A stretch of DNA of 59,553 nucleotides from a virus, in IMG/VR virus record IMGVR_UViG_3300019776_000258, positions 1 through 59,553 of that record, one strand, 5' to 3'. The stretch's first letter is position 1. Each line of letters opens with the position of its first letter. A model generated the notes under the pieces. It did no database searches and had not been told where the DNA came from. It saw only the letters and a program-made list of their open reading frames with translations. The translations under genes and the position numbers were made by a program. Below are positions 24,008 to 30,210 of the stretch, piece by piece.

Positions 24008-25357
24008 GTGCCCATCGTCAGCACCGGCCAGATCACCATCGTTGACGTCAACGATGGCCTGGACGTCAGCCTGTCCGCGAACGGCGTCGTGCTGGCCGCA
24101 GATACGGCTGGCACGGTGGGGTCCTTCTCCACTGCCGAGACAACCCTGGCCATCCGCGAGGCCGGGGTGGACACGAGCGCAAGCTGGACTTTCTACATCT
24201 CGGCCACGGGCGGGGGCATCAGCTACCGCGACAGCGACGACGCGGCAGACCGCACGGGCACGGGCAGCGTCAACGGGCTGCTGACCGGCACCACGGGGTA
24301 CGTGAAGGTTGTCGCCCTGAGCCAGGACCTGTCGTACCTGGACATCACGGCCATCAAGGGCACGCAGACCGTGGTGCGGCGCTTCAGTGTCGCCAAGGCC
24401 CGCCAGGGTGCGACGGGGGCCACTGGTGCGACTGGGCCTCGCGGCACGATCTCGACGTCAGCGGCGACGGCGGGCACCGCGTGGTCCGACACCGAGGCCA
24501 ACACGGCGATCTCTGCGGCCGGGGGCGGAACTCCTGTTCAGGGCGACGTGGTGACGCTCTACAACACGGGCGCCTCGTTCTCGCAGACCCGGGTGCGATC
24601 CAGCGGCGGCACGTGGTCGCCCCTGACGGCCTTCTTCGGCGGCGACGTGATCGTGGACAACACGCTGGCGGCGTCGAAGATCGTGGCCAACTCGATCACT
24701 GCGGGCCAGCTTGCCGTCGGGGCAGTCACTGCCGACAAGATCGCAGCCAACGCCATTGCAGTCGGAAGCGCGGCCATTGCGAACGGCGCCATCACGAACG
24801 CGATGATCGAGAACGCGACGATCACAAGCGCCAAGATCGCCGAGGTCTCTGCGGACAAGGTGTCGGCCGGCACCATGCAGGTCGGGGCCTACATTCAGTC
24901 CAGCAACTACGCATCGAGCGGCGGCACGCAGGGCTGGCGCATCAACGCGGATGGCACGGCGATCCTCAACAACGTCCAGGCCCGCGGCGACATCAACGCC
25001 ACCAGCGGAACCATCGTCGGCGCGACCATCGCCACGGCGGCATCAGGCCAGCGGATCGTGCTCGACAGCCGAGGCCTTCTGTTCCTCACCGGGGCCTCGT
25101 CAGGAAAGTACGGCACCTTCAAGTACGGCGCCAAGAAATATGGCTCTGGCGTGCTGGTCTACTTCAACAACGCCGACAAGCGAGTCCCGTTCTATGTCTC
25201 CGGCGAGCAGAACGTGGCCGACATCCACCTCTACAACCGGGGCGCTAACCCGACAGGGGCGACTTATGAGGCGGGCGACATGATCTGCGTCAACGGCCGC
25301 CTGAGAATCTTCGTGCCCGCGCTAGGCGGCTGGAAGCAAGTCGCCCTGGAGCCATAA
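24008..25357 (+). CDS. Tail fibre protein 2 with collagen-like segment
   Basis: The 449-residue product (GTG start) begins MPIVSTGQITIVDVNDGLDV, matching the N-terminus of the preceding gene. Near residue 140 it has a short collagen-like GATGATGATGPRG. From about residue 215 it shows the AASKIVANSITAGQLAVGAV and NAMIENATITSAKIAEV pattern typical of DUF1983-like central fibre regions in phage host-specificity proteins. The C-terminal domain is Gly/Tyr/Phe-rich (KYGTFKYGAKKYGSGVL) and may contact a receptor. Together with its neighbour it suggests gene duplication of a docking domain followed by divergence. Confidence 0.78.
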   Translation: MPIVSTGQITIVDVNDGLDVSLSANGVVLAADTAGTVGSFSTAETTLAIREAGVDTSASWTFYISATGGGISYRDSDDAADRTGTGSVNGLLTGTTGYVKVVALSQDLSYLDITAIKGTQTVVRRFSVAKARQGATGATGATGPRGTISTSAATAGTAWSDTEANTAISAAGGGTPVQGDVVTLYNTGASFSQTRVRSSGGTWSPLTAFFGGDVIVDNTLAASKIVANSITAGQLAVGAVTADKIAANAIAVGSAAIANGAITNAMIENATITSAKIAEVSADKVSAGTMQVGAYIQSSNYASSGGTQGWRINADGTAILNNVQARGDINATSGTIVGATIATAASGQRIVLDSRGLLFLTGASSGKYGTFKYGAKKYGSGVLVYFNNADKRVPFYVSGEQNVADIHLYNRGANPTGATYEAGDMICVNGRLRIFVPALGGWKQVALEP

Positions 25358-25366
25358 GGAGAACCC

Positions 25367-26161
25367 ATGCCAACCAATTACCCAGGCGCACTGGACTCGT
25401 ACACCAACAAGGTCGATGGTGTAACCGACGTCCTGGCCGCCGACACCAACAACCTGCAAGACGCGATGGTCGCGGTGCAGACGCGGATCGGCGTAACTTC
25501 AAACCCTACATTCCTGCCGCGTGCTGGCGGGACGATGACGGGCGGCTTGACCATGGGCGCCGGCATTTTGTCCAACGTGGGGTACGGAACGCCCGCCTTG
25601 CGTACATCAGGGGACATTGGTGGCTCCTACGCAAGCTGGTCCAACGACAGGGGGCCGGCGTTACAGGTGGACGCGCCAACGAATAGCTCTGCATACATGA
25701 TCTGGCGAGCTACCAAGTGGAACGAACGGCACCTTGCTGGCATGGATGCTTACGCCGGAGGGACAAGTAGCTCCACACCAAGAGTTGACCTGCACGTCGG
25801 CACGACCACAAACGCCTTTGTCTTCGAGCAAGGCGGCAATTTCACTGCCGTCGGCAACGTCACCGCCTACTCCGACGAGCGCCTGAAAACCAACTGGCGC
25901 CCACTGCCCGCCGACTTCCTGACCCGCTTCGCAGCCGTCAAGCACGGAGCCTACGAGCGCACCGACACCGGGGCTACCCAGGTCGGCGTGAGCGCGCAGA
26001 GCCTGCGAGAGGTCATGCCAGAAGCCGTGATGGAGAACGACGAGGGCATGCTGTCCGTGGCCTACGGCAATGCAGCCCTGGCCGCGTGCGTGGCGCTGGC
26101 CAAAGAGGTAATGAGCCTGCGCGATGAAGTCCGCGCACTGAAGCAGAAGCTGGGCGAGTAA
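25367..26161 (+). CDS. Tail fibre protein with C-terminal S74 chaperone
   Basis: The 264-residue product begins MPTNYPGALDSYTNKVDGVT, a common start of phage fibre proteins, and after a beta-rich middle ends with a peptidase S74 intramolecular chaperone domain from about residue 165. That domain starts with YSDERLKTNWRPL and continues with QVGVSAQSLREVMPEAV and a final coiled coil (KEVMSLRDEVRALKQKLGE). S74 domains help fibres trimerise and are usually cut off before the conserved Ser. The stop overlaps the next start (TAATG), so the downstream small protein is probably made with it. Confidence 0.85.
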   Translation: MPTNYPGALDSYTNKVDGVTDVLAADTNNLQDAMVAVQTRIGVTSNPTFLPRAGGTMTGGLTMGAGILSNVGYGTPALRTSGDIGGSYASWSNDRGPALQVDAPTNSSAYMIWRATKWNERHLAGMDAYAGGTSSSTPRVDLHVGTTTNAFVFEQGGNFTAVGNVTAYSDERLKTNWRPLPADFLTRFAAVKHGAYERTDTGATQVGVSAQSLREVMPEAVMENDEGMLSVAYGNAALAACVALAKEVMSLRDEVRALKQKLGE

Positions 26162-26607
26162 TGGGAACCGTCACCCAGCGCAACCTCGCGCACGTCCAGG
26201 CCCAACTGGGCGGGGCCAACCCGATCTCGCTCAGCGAGTATTACCGGGGCGGGGCTTATGTGCCGAGTCTGCGCAACGTCATCGTCTATGAGCCGGCCGG
26301 GGGTGGGTTTACTTTTTCGTCCGGTTCTACGTTTTGGGCGAACTATTACAACTACGACAGCGGAACCAAACAGACCTATTACAACTCAAGTAGCATTTAC
26401 TGGAGCGGGGTGCTGATTAGCGAGTTCCAGGGCGAAAACACCACCACCTTGACTGTCGGGTCCTACACATATTACCGAGGGTCGTCGGTAGGCGGAAGCG
26501 TCTACCAAATCCGCCGTACCTCAATCAGCCAAGTTTCAATAAACACCGGAGTGCCCAGCAGTGGCGCTATTTCCCTGAATCAGCTTCTCGGAGCGGAAAA
26601 CCCATGA
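26161..26607 (+). CDS. Tail tip or fibre adhesin, Tyr/Ser/Asn-rich
   Basis: The 148-residue product begins MGTVTQRNLAHVQAQLGGAN, then PISLSEYYRGGAYVP, a motif that is common in small phage tail-tip proteins. The middle is rich in Tyr, Ser, Asn and Gly (FWANYYNYDSGTKQTYY). The gene has a visibly lower GC content and uses more AT-rich codons than its neighbours, which suggests recent exchange of the receptor-contact region. No reverse transcriptase or template repeat is present, so it is not a diversity-generating element. It overlaps the previous gene by one base and the next by four. Confidence 0.7.
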   Translation: MGTVTQRNLAHVQAQLGGANPISLSEYYRGGAYVPSLRNVIVYEPAGGGFTFSSGSTFWANYYNYDSGTKQTYYNSSSIYWSGVLISEFQGENTTTLTVGSYTYYRGSSVGGSVYQIRRTSISQVSINTGVPSSGAISLNQLLGAENP

Positions 26608-26987
26608 ACTACACATTCAAGATCACGTCAGTGCGGGCGTTTCCGCAGCGCGGGGAGTACGAGAACGTCATCGCCAAAGTCGGCTGGTCCGTCGAGTTCG
26701 AGCGCGACGGCTTCAAGTCACTGGGCCTGGGCGAGACATCCTTCGACGTTGACGGCATCCAGTCGTTCACTCCGTTCGATCAGGTCACCAAAGAGCAGAT
26801 CGTGGCCTGGGTCATCGAGCGCGAGGGCGGCCCGGCCTTCATGGCGATGCTCGCCCAGGTGCACGGCGCGGCCATCGACGCAAAAGCCCTAGACGCCGAG
26901 ACGCAGAGCATGGCGCTTCCGTTCGTTGAGCCCTCGCCGGTGGCGCCACCCACCATCGTCTACGACCTTGAGCAGATCGCCGAATGA
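26604..26987 (+). CDS. Hypothetical tail-region protein, 127 aa
   Basis: The product begins MNYTFKITSVRAFPQRGEYE. It has a strand-rich first half (NVIAKVGWSVEFERDGF) and a helical C-terminus (EQIVAWVIEREGGPAFMAML). Such small proteins follow tail-fibre genes in many phages and may assist fibre assembly or attachment. The start is four bases inside the preceding gene and the stop overlaps the next ATG, so it is part of the tail operon. Function is not known. Confidence 0.72.
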   Translation: MNYTFKITSVRAFPQRGEYENVIAKVGWSVEFERDGFKSLGLGETSFDVDGIQSFTPFDQVTKEQIVAWVIEREGGPAFMAMLAQVHGAAIDAKALDAETQSMALPFVEPSPVAPPTIVYDLEQIAE

Positions 26988-27538
26988 CCGCGCTGACTGA
27001 CGTGCCCACCCGCCAGCAGTGGCGAGCACACGAAGAGGCCCGGCAGGGCCAGATCGTCGTTCAAGCAATGACGGCCTTCGGCTGGAAGGTGCACCGCCAC
27101 GTCATGCCGGTGGGTAGCAAGCTGGTCACGCAGGCGGCGGCACCGATACCCAGGTCCAAGTCCAGCAACCTGACGCTCTTCGTCCGTGGACGGGCCACGC
27201 TGACGCACGAGGACGGCACCGTGTACCCGGATCGGGTCCCAGGCATGTTCTCCGGCGACCGGCCCGACACACCAGCCGGCAGACTCACTCACTTCGTGGT
27301 CGAGGAACTGGAGTTCTGGTGCTTCAACTGGCACGCCAACCGTGGTGCGCTCCCAGAACTGTCGGTGCTTCGCGTCGATGACGGCGGCACCTTCTCGCCT
27401 TTGCCTGGGCAGCGGGTAATCACGTGTGCGGGCGTCCTTGGGTCGCGCCCGGCTGGCACCGCTTTCGTCAGCGATGGCGCCGCCCTGGTGGCGTCAGGTC
27501 AGGTCTACGGTTTCTTGATAGGGGGTGCCCGTGTTTAG
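26984..27538 (+). CDS. Hypothetical tail-region protein with cupin-like fold, 184 aa
   Basis: The product begins MTALTDVPTRQQWRAHEEAR. The region from residue 60 (SNLTLFVRGRATLTHEDGTV) to 110 (LTHFVVEELEFWCFNWHANR) has the strand-turn spacing of a cupin-like beta barrel, though the metal-binding His/Glu set is not complete. It starts at an ATGA overlap and ends within the desaturase start region, which suggests coupling between the two genes. No signal or membrane segment is visible. Whether it is a virion protein or an accessory gene is open. Confidence 0.65.
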   Translation: MTALTDVPTRQQWRAHEEARQGQIVVQAMTAFGWKVHRHVMPVGSKLVTQAAAPIPRSKSSNLTLFVRGRATLTHEDGTVYPDRVPGMFSGDRPDTPAGRLTHFVVEELEFWCFNWHANRGALPELSVLRVDDGGTFSPLPGQRVITCAGVLGSRPAGTAFVSDGAALVASGQVYGFLIGGARV

Positions 27539-28262
27539 ACATGCTTGGTGGCATATCGGCTTTGGCTACGTGATCGGCGTCATCGGCATCGCCGTCGGAC
27601 TGGCTTTCGTTGCGGCGGGCCACGTCAGCCCGTGGTGGCTTCTGGCGTGGTTCGTCATGCACCACTTCAACACGGCTGTCGTGTCGGGAGGGATGCACCG
27701 ATATTTCGCGCACGGGGCCTATAAAACCTCCCGCTTCTGGCACAACTTCATCGCGCTCTACAGTGCGCCCCTGCTGTACGGATCGCCCTACATATGGGCT
27801 ACCGCGCACACCACGCACCACGTTCACTCCGACACCGACCTCGACCCCCACGAGAACAACTGGAAGTACCTGCTCTTCAAGAAGTTCCGCAATGTCCCCA
27901 TGGTCATGAGCCGCGTCAAGAAGATCGCCGGGGACCCGGTGCTGGACTTCGTTCACCGATACGGCCTTGCGATATGGGCGGTCTACGCAGGCGTCCTGTT
28001 CTACGTCTCGCCGACGGTGTTCCTGTTCGCTTACCTGATGCCGATGGGCACCGCGCAAGTCTTCGGCGTCGTCCACCAGTTTCTGAGCCATCGGCAGCAC
28101 ACCGGCGCCCGGGACCTACCCTGGCTTGAGTTTGTCTTCCCGCTGGGCGGGGAGTGGCAGCACAAGGTTCACCACGACCACCCGGGCCGGGCCGACTTCC
28201 GCACCCGCTGGTGGCACCTGGACATGGGCGCGGTGTTCATCCGCCTGATCCGGCGAGCCTGA
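27531..28262 (+). CDS. Fatty-acid (acyl-CoA delta-9 type) desaturase
   Basis: This 243-residue membrane di-iron enzyme would put a double bond into fatty acyl chains. All three histidine boxes are present: HRYFAH (HX4H), HTTHH (HXXHH) and HKVHH (HXXHH), in the spacing of stearoyl-CoA-type desaturases. Hydrophobic stretches near residues 8-40 and 140-185 can form the four membrane passes. GTG 27531 gives M-FRHAWWH and overlaps the preceding stop; GTG 27525 is an alternative. It is short for the family but lacks no key box. It lies between the tail genes and the integrase, a typical place for a moron that alters host membranes in the lysogen or during infection. Confidence 0.88.
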   Translation: MFRHAWWHIGFGYVIGVIGIAVGLAFVAAGHVSPWWLLAWFVMHHFNTAVVSGGMHRYFAHGAYKTSRFWHNFIALYSAPLLYGSPYIWATAHTTHHVHSDTDLDPHENNWKYLLFKKFRNVPMVMSRVKKIAGDPVLDFVHRYGLAIWAVYAGVLFYVSPTVFLFAYLMPMGTAQVFGVVHQFLSHRQHTGARDLPWLEFVFPLGGEWQHKVHHDHPGRADFRTRWWHLDMGAVFIRLIRRA

Positions 28263-28279
28263 TCCGGCGAGCCTGATCC
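28244..28279. repeat. 14-bp tandem repeat (CCTGATCCGGCGAG), 2.6 copies
   Basis: The unit CCTGATCCGGCGAG is repeated twice with a third partial copy. The desaturase stop codon lies in the second unit, so the protein end RRA is encoded by the first unit. The repeat may reflect slippage at the end of an inserted gene. No role is known. Confidence 0.75.
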
Positions 28280-28300
28280 CATCATCGTCCCATCGACGGG

Positions 28301-28316
28301 CCTCGCGCGCGCGAGG
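28301..28316. other. Perfect 16-bp palindrome between desaturase and integrase
   Basis: CCTCGCGCGCGCGAGG reads the same on both strands and lies 40 bases before the integrase ATG. It could form a hairpin limiting read-through from the tail genes into the integrase (there is no T-run), or bind a regulator. The 93-bp gap otherwise has no gene. Confidence 0.45.
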
Positions 28317-28355
28317 AACCTGTGGCGCACTGCACCAGCCGCCACGGAGAACCCG

Positions 28356-29444
28356 ATGGGCCGACGCCCGACCAAGCACCTGAACCTGCCCAGCGGCCTA
28401 CGGGCCCGCACCAAGCCCAGCGGGCGGACCTACTACTACCTGGACACGGGCGGCAAGCCCAGGCGCGAGATTCCCCTCGGCCCGGACTACGTGATCGCCG
28501 TCACCCGCTGGGTCGAGTTGACCAAGACCGAGAACGTGGCGCCCGTCACCACGTTCAAGGACGTGGCCGACCTGTACCTGCAGCGGGTGGTGCCCACCAA
28601 GGCGCCCCGCACCCAGGCCGACAACATCAAGGAGATGGCCAAGCTCCTGGAGTTCTTCAACGACCCGCCCATCGCCTTCGAGGCCATCGAGCCGCAGCAC
28701 GTGCGCCAGTACCTGACGTGGCGAGGCGAGACGGCCAAGGTCCGCGCCAACCGCGAGAAGGCCCTGCTGTCGCACATCTGGAACATGGCCCGGGACTGGG
28801 GCGTCACCGCCCTGCCCAACCCCTGCGCAGGCATCAAGGGCTTCAAGGAGACCGGCCGGGACATCTACGTCGAGGACGAGGTGCTGCAGGCGGTCTATGC
28901 CGCGGCCAGCCAGCCGCTGAAGGATGCAATCGACCTTGCCTACCTGACCGGCCAGCGCCCGGCCGACGTGCTCAGGATGTCAGCCACCCACGTCCGCGAC
29001 GGGGTTCTGAGAATCGGCCAGGGCAAGACGGCCAAGAAGCTGCGCATCGAGCTTGAGGACTCCACCGGCCCCAACGCCCTCGGCCTGAAGCTGGCCGAGA
29101 TCGCCGAGCGCAAGCGCCAGAACCGCGTGCTCGACCTCGCCCTGGTGGTCAACCGGCAGGGCTCCAGGCTGACCGCCTACGGCCTGGACAACGCCTTTGA
29201 TGACGCCCGCGAGAAGGCTGCCAAGGCGGCCAGGAAGGCGGGCGACGAGGACATGGCCACCGCCATCGAGGCCTTCCAGTTCCGCGACCTGCGCGCGAAG
29301 GCCGGCACCGACAAGGCCGACGCCGACGGGCTGCAGGCGGCCCAGCGCCAGCTTGGGCACAAGAACATCCGCATGACCGAGCACTACGTCCGCCTGGGCG
29401 ATAGGGTCACGCCCACCGCCCGGAAAGCCGGTCCGCAACCGTAG
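28356..29444 (+). CDS. int: Tyrosine-recombinase integrase
   Basis: This 362-residue enzyme integrates the phage at tRNA-Asn. The N-terminal domain (GLRARTKPSGRTYYYLDTGG, then PLGPDYVIAV) is the arm-type DNA-binding part found in lambda- and Rac-like integrases. A core-binding SAM-like region follows, then the catalytic domain with TGQRPADVLRM (catalytic Arg), a Lys in GKTAKKLRI, FRDLRAKAGT at box II (Arg in place of the first His, a known subfamily variant) and LGHKNIRMTEHYVR with the nucleophilic Tyr. It is oriented toward attP, 98 bases away. No excisionase gene is recognisable beside it. Confidence 0.93.
   Translation: MGRRPTKHLNLPSGLRARTKPSGRTYYYLDTGGKPRREIPLGPDYVIAVTRWVELTKTENVAPVTTFKDVADLYLQRVVPTKAPRTQADNIKEMAKLLEFFNDPPIAFEAIEPQHVRQYLTWRGETAKVRANREKALLSHIWNMARDWGVTALPNPCAGIKGFKETGRDIYVEDEVLQAVYAAASQPLKDAIDLAYLTGQRPADVLRMSATHVRDGVLRIGQGKTAKKLRIELEDSTGPNALGLKLAEIAERKRQNRVLDLALVVNRQGSRLTAYGLDNAFDDAREKAAKAARKAGDEDMATAIEAFQFRDLRAKAGTDKADADGLQAAQRQLGHKNIRMTEHYVRLGDRVTPTARKAGPQP
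29428..29438 (-). promoter_or_regulatory. Candidate integrase arm site 1
   Basis: This is CCGGTCCGCAA, the reverse complement of TTGCGGACCGG. It overlaps the last codons of int. Two further copies lie at 29492-29503 and 29647-29658 on either side of the attP core. The arrangement resembles arm-type sites of lambda-like integrases. Confidence 0.5.
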
Positions 29445-29474
29445 CCCGCTGCCTTGTGAATCAAGGGCTTGCGG

Positions 29475-29490
29475 TATCCGTCTGCGGATA
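29475..29490. promoter_or_regulatory. Palindrome TATCCGTCTGCGGATA next to attP (operator-like)
   Basis: This has the same half-sites (TATCCG and CGGATA with a 4-bp centre) as five palindromes in the immunity and early promoter region. It lies one base before the second candidate arm site and about 50 bp from the attP core. The immunity regulator could bind here to influence integration or excision. Confidence 0.55.
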
Positions 29491-29491
29491 G

Positions 29492-29503
29492 TTGCGGACC
29501 GGG
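29492..29503 (+). promoter_or_regulatory. Candidate integrase arm site 2
   Basis: This is TTGCGGACCGGG in direct orientation, between the operator-like palindrome and the attP core. It shares 11-12 bases with the sites at 29428 and 29647. Confidence 0.5.
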
Positions 29504-29542
29504 ATTCGGCGTAAGTACCTGATTTGTAAGGCGGTGCACCGA

Positions 29543-29590
29543 GGACTGTTAATCCGCAGGTCCCTGGTTCGAGCCCAGGTCGGGGAGCCA
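29543..29590 (+). other. attP: attP core: 3' part of a tRNA-Asn(GTT) gene
   Basis: From GGACTGTTAATCC (anticodon GTT in its loop) through the T arm GGTTCGAGCCC to the acceptor end GGGGAGCCA, this is the 3' half of a bacterial tRNA-Asn. The expected 5' acceptor strand and D arm are absent upstream, so it is not a working tRNA gene. A tRNA 3' end just downstream of an integrase is the typical identity segment of attP: insertion into the host gene would rebuild the whole tRNA. Its left limit is approximate. Confidence 0.88.
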
Positions 29591-29625
29591 CAACAACGCA
29601 GCGCGGCGCGGTAGTGCCCGCTAAC

Positions 29626-30201
29626 CTAGACGGCAGTGTTTTGCGGCCCGGTCCGCAAAGCCTGCCGGCCTCGGTTCACGAGACCCCTAGCCATCTGCAT
29701 CATCAAGGCGTCGCCGAAGTTGTTGAAGGCGATGTTGACGCATGCAGCAACCACCCTGCAGTTCTCTCGGGTGTAGCCCTGGCTGCTGTCTTTGCGGTCA
29801 ATGCTTGGTGCCCACGGGCGGATTCTGCGAGCGGTGTCCCAGTTTTCGTTGAACCGAAAGCCGGTCAGCGAGCATCGTCCGCCAGACTCTTGAAGCAAGC
29901 CGCGCACGTCATCAAGCGTCATGGACACCGGGAGGCCGCGCGCCTTTGCGCCCTTCAGGACCTTGCGGTATAGCTCGCTTGCGGCTTCGTCTTTGAGAGC
30001 CTCGCTGTGCCGAAAGCCTGTCATCCCAAGCTGGCTTTTGATCTTGCCTGCGTCTTCCAGGGCCCGCTGAAGATCAGACCCAAGCGGGTGCTCATATCGG
30101 CGCCCGTCGCGCTTCATGGTGAGGTAGTAGTAGACGCGGCCGGACGCCTTGCGCCGCGCCACCACGTACTTCGGCAACTTGGTTGTGTCAATCTTGGGCA
30201 T
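29626..30201 (-). CDS. HNH-type nuclease with integrase-like N-terminal domain
   Basis: The 191-residue product has two parts. Residues 8-50 (LPKYVVARRKASGRVYYYL, then PLGSDLQRAL) match the start of the integrase 1.3 kb away (LPSGLRARTKPSGRTYYYL, PLGPDYVIAV), which is its arm DNA-binding region. Residues 105-170 have GGRCSLTGFRF, then APSIDRKDSSQGYTRENCRV and VNIAFNNFG, which resemble HNH/endonuclease VII-like proteins of the form C..TG...S.DR.....GYT..N. The gene lies 9 bases after the giant gene on the same strand and ends close to attP, inside which an arm-like site falls (29647-29658). It may bind attP or cut DNA; its job is unknown. Confidence 0.72.
   Translation of the reverse strand: MPKIDTTKLPKYVVARRKASGRVYYYLTMKRDGRRYEHPLGSDLQRALEDAGKIKSQLGMTGFRHSEALKDEAASELYRKVLKGAKARGLPVSMTLDDVRGLLQESGGRCSLTGFRFNENWDTARRIRPWAPSIDRKDSSQGYTRENCRVVAACVNIAFNNFGDALMMQMARGLVNRGRQALRTGPQNTAV
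29647..29658 (-). promoter_or_regulatory. Candidate integrase arm site 3
   Basis: CCCGGTCCGCAA is the exact reverse complement of the 12 bases at 29492-29503. It lies within the last codons of the HNH gene and forms part of a hairpin TTTGCGG/CCGCAAA (29640-29659). It brackets the attP core from the other side. Confidence 0.5.
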
Positions 30202-30210
30202 GGCGCATTG

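Noticed and set aside
26161-26607. Diversity-generating retroelement target in the tip protein
   Set aside because: No reverse transcriptase frame and no template repeat of this region were seen in the window.
28356-29444. Loss of the integrase catalytic His (Arg in FRDLRAKAGT)
   Set aside because: An R-D-L-R form of box II is, to my knowledge, a common variant in this integrase subfamily, and the remaining catalytic residues are present.
29510-29590. A complete tRNA-Asn gene
   Set aside because: Only the 3' half fits. The 5' acceptor strand matching TCGGGGA and a normal D arm are absent, so it is the attP identity segment.
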